Position numbers and translations under genes: made by a program
Part shown: piece by piece, positions 1 through 8,878 of the stretch
How the letters are laid out: each line of letters opens with the position of its first letter
How positions within the stretch are numbered: the stretch's first letter is position 1
Assembly (NCBI GenBank): GCA_035477115.1
Contig: DATIKW010000039.1
Span: forward strand, 62,001-126,000
DNA from: UBA995 sp035477115
GTDB lineage: Bacteria > Bacillota > Sulfobacillia > UBA995
Length of the DNA stretch: 64,000 nt
Reading direction: 5' to 3'
The notes under the pieces: generated by a model
The model's input: the letters and a program-made list of their open reading frames with translations, nothing else
Database searches by the model: none
What the model was told of the DNA's origin: nothing

Positions 1-416
1 CGGCGGTGGAGGCGGGGATCAGGGCGGGGCGCTCGCGCCGATGGGGGGCGGCGATGGCGGCGCCTCTGGCGGAACCCCCATACGCCGAGGAGGCCGGCCG
101 CGGCCGCGCCGGCCGCGCGAAGGGCGGTCGCGAGCCATGGTTGCCGCCATGCCTCGGGAAGCCGCTCGGCAAGGAGCCCGGCGTGCCCGATGAAAGGCGC
201 CAGCCACGCCCATGCGCCGGCAACCGCGGCCAAGCCGACGAGCAGCGCGATGACCGCCGGTCGGACGTTCCCCTTCGCCGGTCGGCGCCGACCATCGGGA
301 CGGGCCGACGTGTTGCGTAACAGCGGGTTGGTCCGTGCCTGCCAGTCGCGTCTTGCCCTGCGCCGCTTGGTGCGGCAGGCGTCGGGAACGGGTATCGCTT
401 TCGGCTCCGGCAGCAT
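1..416 (-). CDS. Hypothetical membrane protein, C-terminus cut by window edge
   Basis: I do not recognise the family. The frame opens at ATG 416-414, preceded by a purine-rich GAGGGGG, and stays open for 138 codons to the window edge, so the C-terminus is missing. The visible protein has an Arg-rich N-terminal part with DWQARTNPLL, then a hydrophobic stretch at about residues 54-75 (VIALLVGLAAVAGAWAWLAP). A second, shorter hydrophobic segment lies near residues 100-118, followed by an Arg/Pro-rich tail. This suggests a small two-span inner-membrane protein. Overlapping frames on both strands are open because of base composition but have no hydrophobic pattern. It lies 147 bp downstream of the GTPase gene on the same strand. 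Confidence 0.5.
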   Translation of the reverse strand, partial: MLPEPKAIPVPDACRTKRRRARRDWQARTNPLLRNTSARPDGRRRPAKGNVRPAVIALLVGLAAVAGAWAWLAPFIGHAGLLAERLPEAWRQPWLATALRAAGAAAAGLLGVWGFRQRRRHRRPPSARAPRPDPRLHR

Positions 417-563
417 GCGCCGCCCCCTCGGCTCCGCCCAGTCGGATAGTAGCCGGGGAGTTCCCTGCGGCAAGACGCTTGCCCTGCGAGACCGGCTGTC
501 GAACGTACGACAGGTAACGACGGTCTCCGACTGTCCAGGCAGGCCGCCATGACCGGGGCCGAA

Positions 564-1508
564 TCAGCGGTGCAGTTCTACCACGTCGCCGTCGTGGAGC
601 ACGTGATCCCGTTGCACCATCTGTCCGTCGAAGGTCCCCTTGCCCCATACTCGGGCGAACTTGAGGCTCGAGGCGAAGTCTTTGTGGACGGCGGCGGCCG
701 CCTCGACCAGCGTCGTCCCGTTGGGGAGGACGAAGGGTGCGTTGAGGTCGGGTCGCTTGCCGGGGGCGCGGGTGTAGATGCGAATGACCCCCAGTGCGTC
801 GAACAATTGCCGCTGGAGGACGGGGAGGTTGTCCCCCCGGGTCGTCGAAATGGCCACGGCCGGGAGGTCGGGCCCCAGGATCTCGGGGAGCAACGGCAGA
901 TTATCAGCCACGCCGGGTATGTCGGCGCGCGTACCGGCGATGACGGCGCGGGCCAGGCTTACCTTGCCCTCGGCCAGCAGAGTCTTCAGGTCCTCGGCCT
1001 GCTCCACGAGGGCCGGGTCACTTAGATCGAAGACGAGCAGGATCGCATCCGCCCCCCGGATCAGGCTGAAGATCCACGGGGGAGTCAAGCCCGGGGCCAG
1101 CGGCGGCATATCCACGAGTTGGATCTGGAGGTTCTCGTAGGGCATCATCCCCGGCAGCGGCTCGCGGGTCGAGAAGGGGTAGTCCGCCACCACCGGCCGG
1201 GCATTGGTCACGGCGGCGACCAGGGAGGACTTGCCGCTGTTGGGGGGACCCACCAGGACCACCTGGCCCGCCCCCTCGCGCGGCACGTGATGCCCTGCCC
1301 GTTGCCGGGCGGTGGCCGGCCGCCGGGCAGCTTCCGCCTTGAGCTTGGCGATGCGGCGCTTGATGTCGGCCTGCATCTTCTCCGTGCCTTTGTGCTTGGG
1401 GATGGACCGCAGCATCGCCTCCAGGGCGGCGAGCTTCTCCTCGCCGGTCTGGGCCGACCGGAAACGCTCTTCTGCCTCACGAAACTCCGGCGTAAGGTTG
1501 GCCGGCAC
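564..1508 (-). CDS. OBG/DRG-type GTPase with C-terminal TGS domain
   Basis: This is a P-loop GTPase of the OBG/DRG group, expected to be cytosolic and ribosome- or RNA-associated. The 314-residue protein starts at GTG 1508 (MPANLTPEFREAEERF), preceded by GGGGGG about 8 nt upstream. A start 30 nt further upstream is possible but has a poor ribosome site, and members of this subgroup begin near this PANL motif. An N-terminal helical region (with IPKHKGT) precedes G1 (GPPNSGKSS, about residue 86) and G3 (DMPP in place of DTPG). G4 is TRAD rather than NKxD, so guanine specificity may be relaxed. The last 70 residues form a TGS-like domain containing LPNGTT and HDGDVVEL. The specific role is unknown. 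Confidence 0.82.
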   Translation of the reverse strand: MPANLTPEFREAEERFRSAQTGEEKLAALEAMLRSIPKHKGTEKMQADIKRRIAKLKAEAARRPATARQRAGHHVPREGAGQVVLVGPPNSGKSSLVAAVTNARPVVADYPFSTREPLPGMMPYENLQIQLVDMPPLAPGLTPPWIFSLIRGADAILLVFDLSDPALVEQAEDLKTLLAEGKVSLARAVIAGTRADIPGVADNLPLLPEILGPDLPAVAISTTRGDNLPVLQRQLFDALGVIRIYTRAPGKRPDLNAPFVLPNGTTLVEAAAAVHKDFASSLKFARVWGKGTFDGQMVQRDHVLHDGDVVELHR

Positions 1509-1756
1509 CCGTTGTTCCCCCCGGTCTCGCTGCGTCACCGCCGCGCCCTGCCCGCGAGATGCTGCTGATGCCTACCTGTCCCCGCCGGCCTGCGCCAGTC
1601 GGCGATTCGGCGGCACGCCGGCGAGTTCCTTCCCCAGCCGCCGACACGGCTGCCGTCCCCGGCGTCGGATGGTCCCGAGTTCCTGGAAGCAGGGAACAGG
1701 GGACGGCTGCCGAAACAAGCCATTCCAGATCATTTCTGACCGGAGGAACCGCCTAC

Positions 1757-2890
1757 TTGCGAGACGTCCGGATCCTGCATACGGCCGATGTTCACCTGGA
1801 CTACCTGTTCTCCGACCTTCCCTACGACCAGCGAGGGATCCGGAGACGCGAGGTGTTCGCCGGTCTTCGCCGCGTTGTCGAGTTAGCCCGCGAGTACCGG
1901 GTGGATGCTCTGCTGATCGCCGGCGACCTATTTGACCCCGAACAGCTTTCCCGGGAGACACTCGCCCAGACCGCTGCCTTGTTCCGGTCCCTGACCGCCG
2001 ACGGCATCGCTACCTTGATCGTGCCCGGCAATCACGATACGGTTGATGGTCCGGGCAGCCCGTACGCGGAAGGCGTCTTCCCGCCGCGCGTCCACATCTT
2101 CCGGGGGCAGGACTTCACCGCGTGCCGGGTGGTTGAGGGACTCACCGTCTGGGGCATGCCCTTCACGGCAGCCGCCCGGCGTCAAAGATCGCTGCGCGGT
2201 TTCGCCGAACGCTTTCCCTTGGACCCGGGGGAAGGTTTCCGGGTGGTGGCCCATCACGGAGCCTTCACCGGCTTCTCCTTGCCCGAGGGCGACTACGCGC
2301 CCGTGGCCCCGCAGGACCTCCTTGATACCGGCGCGCACTACGTGGCGCTGGGCCACCATCACAACCCGCGGGACTGCTCCGGGCCCGCCGGTGTACCCGC
2401 CTGGTATCCGGGAACGCCCACCCGGCTGGATTGGACCAACTTGCCCGACCGCCAGGTGCTCCTGGTGCGGTTCCGGCCCGGCGCCCGGGCAGCGGAAGTG
2501 CAGCCGCTGCCGATCGACGATCGCCCGTTGTCCCTGGTGGAGTTCAGCCCCGGCGAAAAACCGCTCGAGGAGTTGTTCTCCTACCTGGAAGCCCTGGCCG
2601 ATCCCCGCGCGCTGGTGCGCGTCGTGCTGGAAGGTGCGGTCGACGGCGCCAGCCTGGTCAACGCGCGCCGCCTGGAAGAGGCTCTGCGCGGCCGGTTCTT
2701 CCACTTGCGCGTACTGGACCGTACCCGCGTCGCCGATTCCCGGCAGCCCGGGTCCACCATCGCCTCGCTCTTCCTGGCACGGTTGCAGCAGCACCTGGAG
2801 GATCCGGCCGGGGAGGTAAAGGATGGCGAACTCGTGGACCTGGCCAGGAAGTACGGCCTGGCAGCCCTGCAAGGTGAGGACCTGCGCTGA
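1757..2890 (+). CDS. SbcD/YhaO-like metallophosphoesterase (DNA repair exonuclease)
   Basis: This is the calcineurin-type nuclease subunit of an SbcCD/Mre11-Rad50-like complex, closest in layout to YhaO of Bacillus. The start is TTG 1757 with GGAGG 10 nt upstream; the product is 377 residues. Metal-binding motifs run in order: LHTADVHLD near the N-terminus, AGDLFDP, GNHDT, VAHHGAF and ALGHHH. The C-terminal third is the variable capping region. The stop lies 1 nt before the GTG of the SbcC-like partner, so the pair is almost certainly co-translated. The 248-bp gap upstream is divergent from the GTPase gene and probably carries the promoter, but I see no clear -10/-35. Confidence 0.88.
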   Translation: MRDVRILHTADVHLDYLFSDLPYDQRGIRRREVFAGLRRVVELAREYRVDALLIAGDLFDPEQLSRETLAQTAALFRSLTADGIATLIVPGNHDTVDGPGSPYAEGVFPPRVHIFRGQDFTACRVVEGLTVWGMPFTAAARRQRSLRGFAERFPLDPGEGFRVVAHHGAFTGFSLPEGDYAPVAPQDLLDTGAHYVALGHHHNPRDCSGPAGVPAWYPGTPTRLDWTNLPDRQVLLVRFRPGARAAEVQPLPIDDRPLSLVEFSPGEKPLEELFSYLEALADPRALVRVVLEGAVDGASLVNARRLEEALRGRFFHLRVLDRTRVADSRQPGSTIASLFLARLQQHLEDPAGEVKDGELVDLARKYGLAALQGEDLR

Positions 2891-2891
2891 A

Positions 2892-5399
2892 GTGAGAATC
2901 GTGCGGCTGGAATCGCATGGTTTCGGCAGACTGGTGAACCTGGCGATCGCTTTCGAACCGGGTCTGAATGTAGTCCTGGGGCTAAACGAGGCGGGCAAGT
3001 CCACCCTGGTGGACGCCATCCTGGCGGGCCTCTATGGGCTGAAGGGCCGATCCGGGTCCGTGCGCGAACTGCGGGACCTCAAGGCCCCCTGGTCCGCCGG
3101 CGCCCCTTACGCGATCGCCTTGACCATGACCGACCGGCGAGGTCAGGAACTCCTGGTCCACCGCAATTTCCGGGATGGCGAGGTCCAGGTCTGGCGGCGT
3201 ACGGCCGCGGGCATCCTGCCGGCGGAGGAAGCCGCCATCGGCTCGGTCCTCGGGTCGATGGGAGCCGCCTCGTTCTCGCTGTTCACCTCCACTTTCCTGG
3301 TACGCCAGACGGAGGTAGCGGCGCTCGACCGCAAGTCGCTGGGCCAAGCGCTGGTCGAGAAGCTCACCGATGGCGAATCGGAGGTGAGCGCGCGCGAGGC
3401 GATCCGCGGCTTGGATCGGCGTCGCGAGGAGTTGGTGCGCGGCGGCGACCGGCAGCCGGGGTTGCTCGCCCAAGCGGGGGAGCGCCTTCGGCGCTACCAG
3501 GAGATCCGGGAGAGGACCCGGCACAAGGCCGACCAGTATCATGAGGCCCGGGCGGAAACTCGCTCCCTGCAGGACCGGAGAGAGGCGGCGCTGGCCGAGT
3601 ACGAAGGACTGCGGCCGATGGTTGACGGCTACCTGCAATTGGATGCGGCCGACGAAGAACTCAAGCGAAAAGGGGAGGAGCTGCGGAGGGCCGTCTCCCG
3701 CCGGGAGGAAGGCGAAGGACTGAGCCGGCGCCTTGGGGAAGTCGAGGCCGAGCTGGCGGAGATGATCGCGGCCACCCGGTATGATTCCTGGCGGGAGCGC
3801 ACCGGGGATACCCTGGAAGGGCTGGAGCAGGCGGTGGACGGGCTGACCCGCCAGTGTCAGGCGACCCGCCAGGCGGAACTGCGGAAACAAGAGGAACTCA
3901 GGGAACTCGTCGCCCAACTGGAAACGGCGGCCGATGAGGTAAGGCGACTCGACCCGTCCGGGCTGGGCCGAGCGGGATGGGAACGGCTCGAGGAACTGGC
4001 CCGGGAGCGGGAGGAGCACCTCGAGAAGGCGGGCGAGCGACAGGCGCAGTCGGACGGCCTCGCCCCGCGTGCCCGACTGTCCCAGTGGTGTTTCGGAGGA
4101 ATGCTGATCGCCCTCGCCGTCACTGCCGGCTTGCTCACCGCATGGTTGCGGCAGTGGACCCCGGGGCTCTGGGCGGCCGCGGGTACGGCCGTGCTGTGCG
4201 GCCTGTTACTCGGGGCATACCTCCGGACCATGGGCGAGATTCGCCATCGCGACCTGCTGGCTTCCGAGGCCGCCCAGTTGCGGCGTAAGGCCGAGGAACT
4301 AGAGCGCCGGCTGGTCGTCGTCACCGGCGATGGGACCGCGGAGCAAGTTCGAGAACGAGTCCGCCAACTGGCCTCGGTCGAGGGACGATTGGCCCAACTC
4401 GAGCGTTCGCGCGAGGCAATCGGGCTCGCGATGGAGATGTCGGGGAGAGAAGCGCTGGAAGCGGCGGCAGGCGATCGGCAGCGCCAACTCGGCGAACTCC
4501 TGGCCGAGTTGGGCGTCGAAGGCCCGGAAGGAGCCCGGTCGCTGCTCGAACGGTATCGCAGGCTCCTGGACTCGCGGAAGCTCTTGCGCGCGGAGTTGAC
4601 CGGCCACCTCGGCTCGGAGCGGCTGGAGGATCTCCGAAGCCGGACCGACCGCCTGGCGGCGGAAATGGCTGCGCTCCAGGCTCGTCGCGATCTGATCGCC
4701 AGGGACCTCCGCATCACCCTGAAGCCTCATGAGTTTCTTCAGTATAGAGACCGGTTGGACCACCTGGAGAGCGAACTGGCGCAAGGCGAGACAGCTCTGA
4801 CCCGGCTCGATGAACGGACGAAGGGCCTGGAGGCCGACCTGGCGGAGGGCGATCCCTGGCAGTTGGCGGCGCACATCGACGCGGAGACGCAGTTGATCGC
4901 GAGGCTGGAGAGGGAGGCCCTGGCACTGGGACTGGCCAAGAAGTGTCTGGAAGGGGCGACGGAAGAAGCGCAGCGCATGGTGGCGCCGGCCCTTCAGGAA
5001 CGGGCGGGGGAGTTGTTGGCGGGCTTCACCGGGGGCCGCTATCACACGGTCGCCATCGAAGTCGAGGACGGCGAGCTTCAGGTGCAGGTCCGTTCACCGG
5101 ATACCGGCGGACTGGTCCCCGACCGGGCTTTGAGCGCCGGCGCCCGGGACCAACTCTATCTGGCCTTGCGAGTCGCACTGGCCGAGCACCTGGCAGGCAC
5201 ATCGAGCTTCCCCCTGATCCTCGATGATCCCACGGCGCACTACGATCGGGAGCGCCTGGCGGCGACCGCCTCGGCCATCGTCGAACTCGCCCGCCGGCAC
5301 CAGGTCATCTGGGTAACGCGGGACTTGTCACTCCCCGAGCGCTTGCCCTCGGCGAACCTGATGTACCTCAAGGAAGGGGCGATCCAGGCTTGGTCGTGA
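2892..5399 (+). CDS. SbcC/YhaN-like SMC-type ATPase with central membrane segments
   Basis: This is a Rad50/SbcC-like ATPase of 835 residues, partner of the preceding nuclease. The start is taken as GTG 2892 (VRIVRLESHGFG), which places the first strand of the ABC fold at the N-terminus. Walker A is GLNEAGKST (about residue 30). The protein is then largely Glu/Arg-rich coiled coil. Two adjacent hydrophobic stretches sit in the middle (about residues 400-450, containing LIALAVTAGLL and VLCGLLLGAYL), as in Bacillus YhaN and unlike E. coli SbcC. The C-terminal lobe has an LSAGARDQ signature and Walker B LILDDPTAHYD. The membrane segments imply that the complex is anchored to the inner membrane. 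Confidence 0.88.
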   Translation: MRIVRLESHGFGRLVNLAIAFEPGLNVVLGLNEAGKSTLVDAILAGLYGLKGRSGSVRELRDLKAPWSAGAPYAIALTMTDRRGQELLVHRNFRDGEVQVWRRTAAGILPAEEAAIGSVLGSMGAASFSLFTSTFLVRQTEVAALDRKSLGQALVEKLTDGESEVSAREAIRGLDRRREELVRGGDRQPGLLAQAGERLRRYQEIRERTRHKADQYHEARAETRSLQDRREAALAEYEGLRPMVDGYLQLDAADEELKRKGEELRRAVSRREEGEGLSRRLGEVEAELAEMIAATRYDSWRERTGDTLEGLEQAVDGLTRQCQATRQAELRKQEELRELVAQLETAADEVRRLDPSGLGRAGWERLEELAREREEHLEKAGERQAQSDGLAPRARLSQWCFGGMLIALAVTAGLLTAWLRQWTPGLWAAAGTAVLCGLLLGAYLRTMGEIRHRDLLASEAAQLRRKAEELERRLVVVTGDGTAEQVRERVRQLASVEGRLAQLERSREAIGLAMEMSGREALEAAAGDRQRQLGELLAELGVEGPEGARSLLERYRRLLDSRKLLRAELTGHLGSERLEDLRSRTDRLAAEMAALQARRDLIARDLRITLKPHEFLQYRDRLDHLESELAQGETALTRLDERTKGLEADLAEGDPWQLAAHIDAETQLIARLEREALALGLAKKCLEGATEEAQRMVAPALQERAGELLAGFTGGRYHTVAIEVEDGELQVQVRSPDTGGLVPDRALSAGARDQLYLALRVALAEHLAGTSSFPLILDDPTAHYDRERLAATASAIVELARRHQVIWVTRDLSLPERLPSANLMYLKEGAIQAWS

Positions 5400-6064
5400 A
5401 GCTCAAGTGGTTCGGGCACGCCATGTTCGGCGTGGAGTCACCCCGAGGTATCCGGGTGGTGACCGATCCCTACCCCCGCGGCATGGGGTACGGGCGGGCG
5501 GGGGCGGAAGCGGAAGTGGTAACCATCAGCCACGAGCACTTTGACCACAACGCGGCGGACGAGGTCGGGGGGGAACCCGTGGTCCTGCGTGGCCTGGGCG
5601 GGAGCGGCCAGTGGGTCCGGCACGACCGCACCCTGTCCGACGTGCAGATCACGGCCATCGGCGGGACCTACCACGATGACCGGCAAGGGACGATCCGGGG
5701 ACTCAATTGCCTGTGGCGGATCGAGACGGACGGCATCCGCATCCTGCATCTGGGCGACCTCGGGCATGTCCCCGCGCCCGCAGTCGCGGCGGCCGCCGGT
5801 CGGGTGGACGTGCTGCTGGTCCCGGTGGGCGGCGTGTACACCATCGATGCCGGGACGGCCGACCGGGTGGCGGATGCCTTCAAGCCCCGGGTCGTCATCC
5901 CCATGCACTACCGGACGGACGCGGTGAAGGACTGGCCGATTGCCCCGGTGGACGATTTCCTCAGAGGTAAGTCCGGTCTGAGGCAACTCCCCGAGCGCGA
6001 AGTGGCCGTTGACCCCGAGCGACTGCCCGCTGGGCGCGAGCTATGGCTTTTCCCTTACGGCTGA
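5396..6064 (+). CDS. UlaG-like metallo-beta-lactamase-fold hydrolase
   Basis: This is a Zn-dependent hydrolase of the metallo-beta-lactamase fold (UPF0173/UlaG type), about 222 residues. GTG 5396 overlaps the upstream TGA as GTGA and gives MKLKWFGHAMF, the usual family N-terminus. TTG 5390 has better spacing to AAGGAAGGGG and would add two residues. Metal ligands include the HxHxDH motif (SHEHFDH), a central LGDLGH and a late IPMHY. The substrate is unknown. Coupling to the SbcCD-like pair suggests co-expression but does not prove a DNA-related role. It ends 4 bp from the convergent oxidoreductase gene. Confidence 0.83.
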   Translation: MKLKWFGHAMFGVESPRGIRVVTDPYPRGMGYGRAGAEAEVVTISHEHFDHNAADEVGGEPVVLRGLGGSGQWVRHDRTLSDVQITAIGGTYHDDRQGTIRGLNCLWRIETDGIRILHLGDLGHVPAPAVAAAAGRVDVLLVPVGGVYTIDAGTADRVADAFKPRVVIPMHYRTDAVKDWPIAPVDDFLRGKSGLRQLPEREVAVDPERLPAGRELWLFPYG

Positions 6065-6068
6065 TGGT

Positions 6069-7241
6069 TCAGAACAGGGTCGCTTCTTCGATCAGTTGCC
6101 CGGCGGCGAAGCGCTCGAAGCCATAAGGACTTGCGTCCAGCTCCCGGTAGCCGCCGTGGTGGATCAGGTCGGCCAGCGCCCGCCCGGCAGCCGGGGCCTG
6201 CATCATGCCGTGACCGGAGAAAGCACCGATCAAGTAGAACCCGTCAAGGTCGGGATGGGCACCGATGATGGCGTTGTGGTCGTGATGGTTGACCTCATAC
6301 AGCCCCGCCCACAGGCGATCGAGGGACAGCCGGTCAAGCAGCGGCATCCGCTCGGCCAGCACCGGCCACACCTCATCGAGGAAGTAGTTGCGGTCGGTCT
6401 GGAAGTCGAAGCCGGGCGCGGCCGACTTGTCGGACTTGCCCACCAGGATACGCTTTCCCGCCTCGCTGCGGAAGTATAGCCCGCTCGGGTCGACGATCAT
6501 GGGGAGCGGGTAGTCGAGTTCCCCGGGGACAATACAGGTGAAAAGCTGGCGGCGCAGCGGCTGTACCGGCACCTCCACCCCCGCCATGCCCCCGATCTCG
6601 CCCGCCCACGGGCCCGCGGCATTGACGATCACCGGCGCGTGGACCTCGCGGGAGGCGGCAGTCCGCACCCCGGTCGCCTTGCTGCCCGACCGCAGTATCT
6701 GCACCACCTCCTCGTGCAGGTACTGAACTCCCAGCGACTTGGCCTTCGCCTCGTAGGCGGCCATCACCGCGTAGGGATCGAGGTAGCCGTCCCGGGAGCA
6801 GTAACTCGCGCCGGCGATCCCCTGCAGATCGAGGTGAGGCACGCGCTCGAGGATGGCTTCGGGTGGCAGGAACGAGACCTCCACCCCGAGCGACTGCTGG
6901 AGGCACATGCGCTCGCGCAGGGCCGGCAGTGCTTCCTCGGTGACGAGTACGAGGTAACCGCGCTGCCGGAACTCGATGTCCGGCTGGTGTCCGCGGACTT
7001 CCATGGCCGCGCCGAACTGCTCGTACCGGCGGATGCTGTACGAACTGAAGCGGATATTCGCCGGATGGCCGAACTGGTGGCGAACCCCTCCGGCGCTCAG
7101 CCCGGTCGAGCCATACTGATGCACGGGGTCGCGCTCGAACACCACGATCTGGCCGGTGAATCCCGAAGCGGCCAGACTGTATGCGGTAGCCGAACCCATC
7201 ACGCCGCCGCCGATGATCACGACATCGCGAACCAAAGCCAT
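6069..7241 (-). CDS. FAD-dependent amine oxidoreductase (DAO / sarcosine-oxidase-beta type)
   Basis: This is a DAO-superfamily flavoenzyme of 390 residues that would oxidise a secondary amine or amino acid such as sarcosine or glycine. The N-terminal dinucleotide-binding motif is VVIIGGGVMGSATA. STGLSAGGVRHQFG follows, as in sarcosine oxidase beta and proline dehydrogenase-like proteins. Near the C-terminus LIGAFSGHGMMQAPAAG is the usual second FAD contact. No iron-sulfur motif or signal peptide is visible. It is the last gene on the strand that carries the Hdr-Flx-MetVF cluster, 35 bp after metF. It could therefore feed methylene-THF-linked electrons, but the substrate is not identifiable from sequence. 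Confidence 0.82.
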   Translation of the reverse strand: MALVRDVVIIGGGVMGSATAYSLAASGFTGQIVVFERDPVHQYGSTGLSAGGVRHQFGHPANIRFSSYSIRRYEQFGAAMEVRGHQPDIEFRQRGYLVLVTEEALPALRERMCLQQSLGVEVSFLPPEAILERVPHLDLQGIAGASYCSRDGYLDPYAVMAAYEAKAKSLGVQYLHEEVVQILRSGSKATGVRTAASREVHAPVIVNAAGPWAGEIGGMAGVEVPVQPLRRQLFTCIVPGELDYPLPMIVDPSGLYFRSEAGKRILVGKSDKSAAPGFDFQTDRNYFLDEVWPVLAERMPLLDRLSLDRLWAGLYEVNHHDHNAIIGAHPDLDGFYLIGAFSGHGMMQAPAAGRALADLIHHGGYRELDASPYGFERFAAGQLIEEATLF

Positions 7242-7276
7242 TTTCGCCTACCCCCACCGGTGGAACATGCTGACGG

Positions 7277-8203
7277 TCAAGAAGGGCGGGGTAACAGCCC
7301 CGCCTCCTCGACGATGCGCGGGACCATCTCCTCCCACATGATGGCCATGATGTGCACGCCGGCGACGCCGGGGATCCGCCGCAGTTCCTGGATGGCTTCC
7401 ACGGCGATCTTCACCCCTTCCTCCGGCTGTTTCTTCCGCTCGACCCCTTTCATTCGGGCCAGCAGGGGTTCCGGCACGACCATGCCCGGGACGGTGCTCA
7501 TGTGGCGGAGGGCGCCGAAGGACTTGGCGGGGCAGATGCCTCCCAGGATGTAAGTCTTCCGGTCGAGGCCCGCCTCGCGGACCATCTCCATCCACCGGGC
7601 GAACCGCGGCAGGTCGAAGATGGCCTGGGTCTGGATGAAGCGGGCTCCCGCCGCCACCTTCTTGGCCAGCCGGCGAACGCGGAAAGCGAACGGCTCGGCG
7701 AACGGGTTCTCCGCCGCCCCCACGAAGAAACGAGGCCGGTGCTCGGCGGCGATGGCCTCCCCGTTCTGAAAGACCCCGGGATCCCCGAGGTCCCGAGCCA
7801 TCTTCACGAGCTGCACCGAATCCAGGTCAAAGACGTTACGGGCCGCCGCGTGATTGCCGAAGGACTGATGGTCGCCGGTGAGGCACAGGAGATTGCGGGC
7901 GCCCAGGCTGTATGCTCCGAGGAGGTCGCTCTGCATGGCGATCCGGTTGCGGTCGCGGCAAGTCATCTGGATGATCGGCTCGCCCCCGGCCGCCAGGACA
8001 TGGACGGCGGCGGCGATGCTGGACAGGCGGACGATGGCCGTCTGGTTGTCGGTGAGGTTCTGCCCGTCGGTCACGCCCTTGAGCAATGCGGTGTGATGGC
8101 GGATGCCCTCGGCCTCCGCTCCCTGGGGCGGCCCCACTTCCCCGGTGACGGCGAAGTGTCCCTGCTCCAGCAGACGCTCCAGCCTGCTCCGCTCGGCGCT
8201 CAT
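7277..8203 (-). CDS. metF: Methylenetetrahydrofolate reductase, MetF subunit
   Basis: MetF reduces 5,10-methylene-THF to 5-methyl-THF in the methyl branch of the Wood-Ljungdahl pathway. The 308-residue product starts at ATG 8203, which overlaps the metV stop as ATGA. Family features include FAVTGEVGPPQGAE at the N-terminus (substrate Glu), LTDNQ, IIQMTCRDRNR, NLLCLTGDH and a late YILGGICPAKS. There is no NAD(P)H-binding extension, as in acetogen MetF proteins that receive electrons from a partner. The direct upstream MetV, and the Hdr/Flx genes beyond it, define the likely electron donor. Confidence 0.93.
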   Translation of the reverse strand: MSAERSRLERLLEQGHFAVTGEVGPPQGAEAEGIRHHTALLKGVTDGQNLTDNQTAIVRLSSIAAAVHVLAAGGEPIIQMTCRDRNRIAMQSDLLGAYSLGARNLLCLTGDHQSFGNHAAARNVFDLDSVQLVKMARDLGDPGVFQNGEAIAAEHRPRFFVGAAENPFAEPFAFRVRRLAKKVAAGARFIQTQAIFDLPRFARWMEMVREAGLDRKTYILGGICPAKSFGALRHMSTVPGMVVPEPLLARMKGVERKKQPEEGVKIAVEAIQELRRIPGVAGVHIMAIMWEEMVPRIVEEAGLLPRPS

Positions 8204-8856
8204 AGGGCGACGTCCTCCCTGACCAGCTTGCGCGGGCCGCCGTCCCTGGCCCGGGACCAGTCCTTGGCCGGCAGCACCACGTCGAGGAGATCGAGGCGGC
8301 CGAGTCCCTCCAGTCGATCGTGTATCTTCTGCCAGGCGCACTCGATCGCCTCGTCAATCTCGCATTTGCCTTGCTGGGAGCCGCCGCAAGGCCCATTGAG
8401 CAGGCTCTTGGAACAACGGATGATCGGGCAGATCCCCCCGGTCAAGTGGAGCACGCAGTCGCCGCAGAAACCGCACCGCTCCTCCCACACGCCGGGCTGG
8501 CGGGCGCCGCCGCCGAAGCGGGTGTCCACCGCCGGGAACACCCAGGTGTGCGGGTAGCGTTCGGCCAGGAACTGCGCCCCCACGCCGCAGGCCATCGATA
8601 TCAGACAGTCGGCTTCCCCGGCCAGGGCGTCCAGGGCTTCCAGGAACTCCCCGTCGCACTGCCGGGTCAGCACGATGGTGCCCAGCTCGAGGTCGGGGCG
8701 TGCCAGGAGGAGGAGATCCCGCAGCAAAGCGACTTCCTTCTCACCGCCGGCATGGCAGACGGTGACGCATTCCGAGCAGCCGGCGATCACCGCCCGGCGG
8801 CGCCCCGCCAGGTTCTCCAGGATGGCGGGCAGGGGTTTGCGCTCGCAGACGATCAA
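8200..8856 (-). CDS. metV: MetV, iron-sulfur/zinc-finger partner of MetF
   Basis: MetV links MetF to an electron donor in acetogens. The 218-residue protein begins MIVCERKPL and has many Cys residues: GCSECVTVC near the start, LISMACGVG in the middle, then CGFCGDC, GGICPIIRC and GPCGGSQQGKCEI. The CGFCGDC...GPCGG block is the hallmark of the methylene-THF reductase C-terminal (MetV) family and binds a [4Fe-4S] cluster and zinc. The stop overlaps metF (ATGA), so the two are coupled. The flxA-like gene ends 22 bp upstream. Confidence 0.9.
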   Translation of the reverse strand: MIVCERKPLPAILENLAGRRRAVIAGCSECVTVCHAGGEKEVALLRDLLLLARPDLELGTIVLTRQCDGEFLEALDALAGEADCLISMACGVGAQFLAERYPHTWVFPAVDTRFGGGARQPGVWEERCGFCGDCVLHLTGGICPIIRCSKSLLNGPCGGSQQGKCEIDEAIECAWQKIHDRLEGLGRLDLLDVVLPAKDWSRARDGGPRKLVREDVAL

Positions 8857-8878
8857 CGCTTTCCCTCCTCCGAGCCTG

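Noticed and set aside
19..648. A 209-codon minus-strand open frame covering the left edge.
   Set aside because: It overlaps the end of the TGS GTPase gene and is Arg/Pro/Gly-rich with no hydrophobic or domain pattern. Another minus-strand frame in the same place encodes clear membrane helices.
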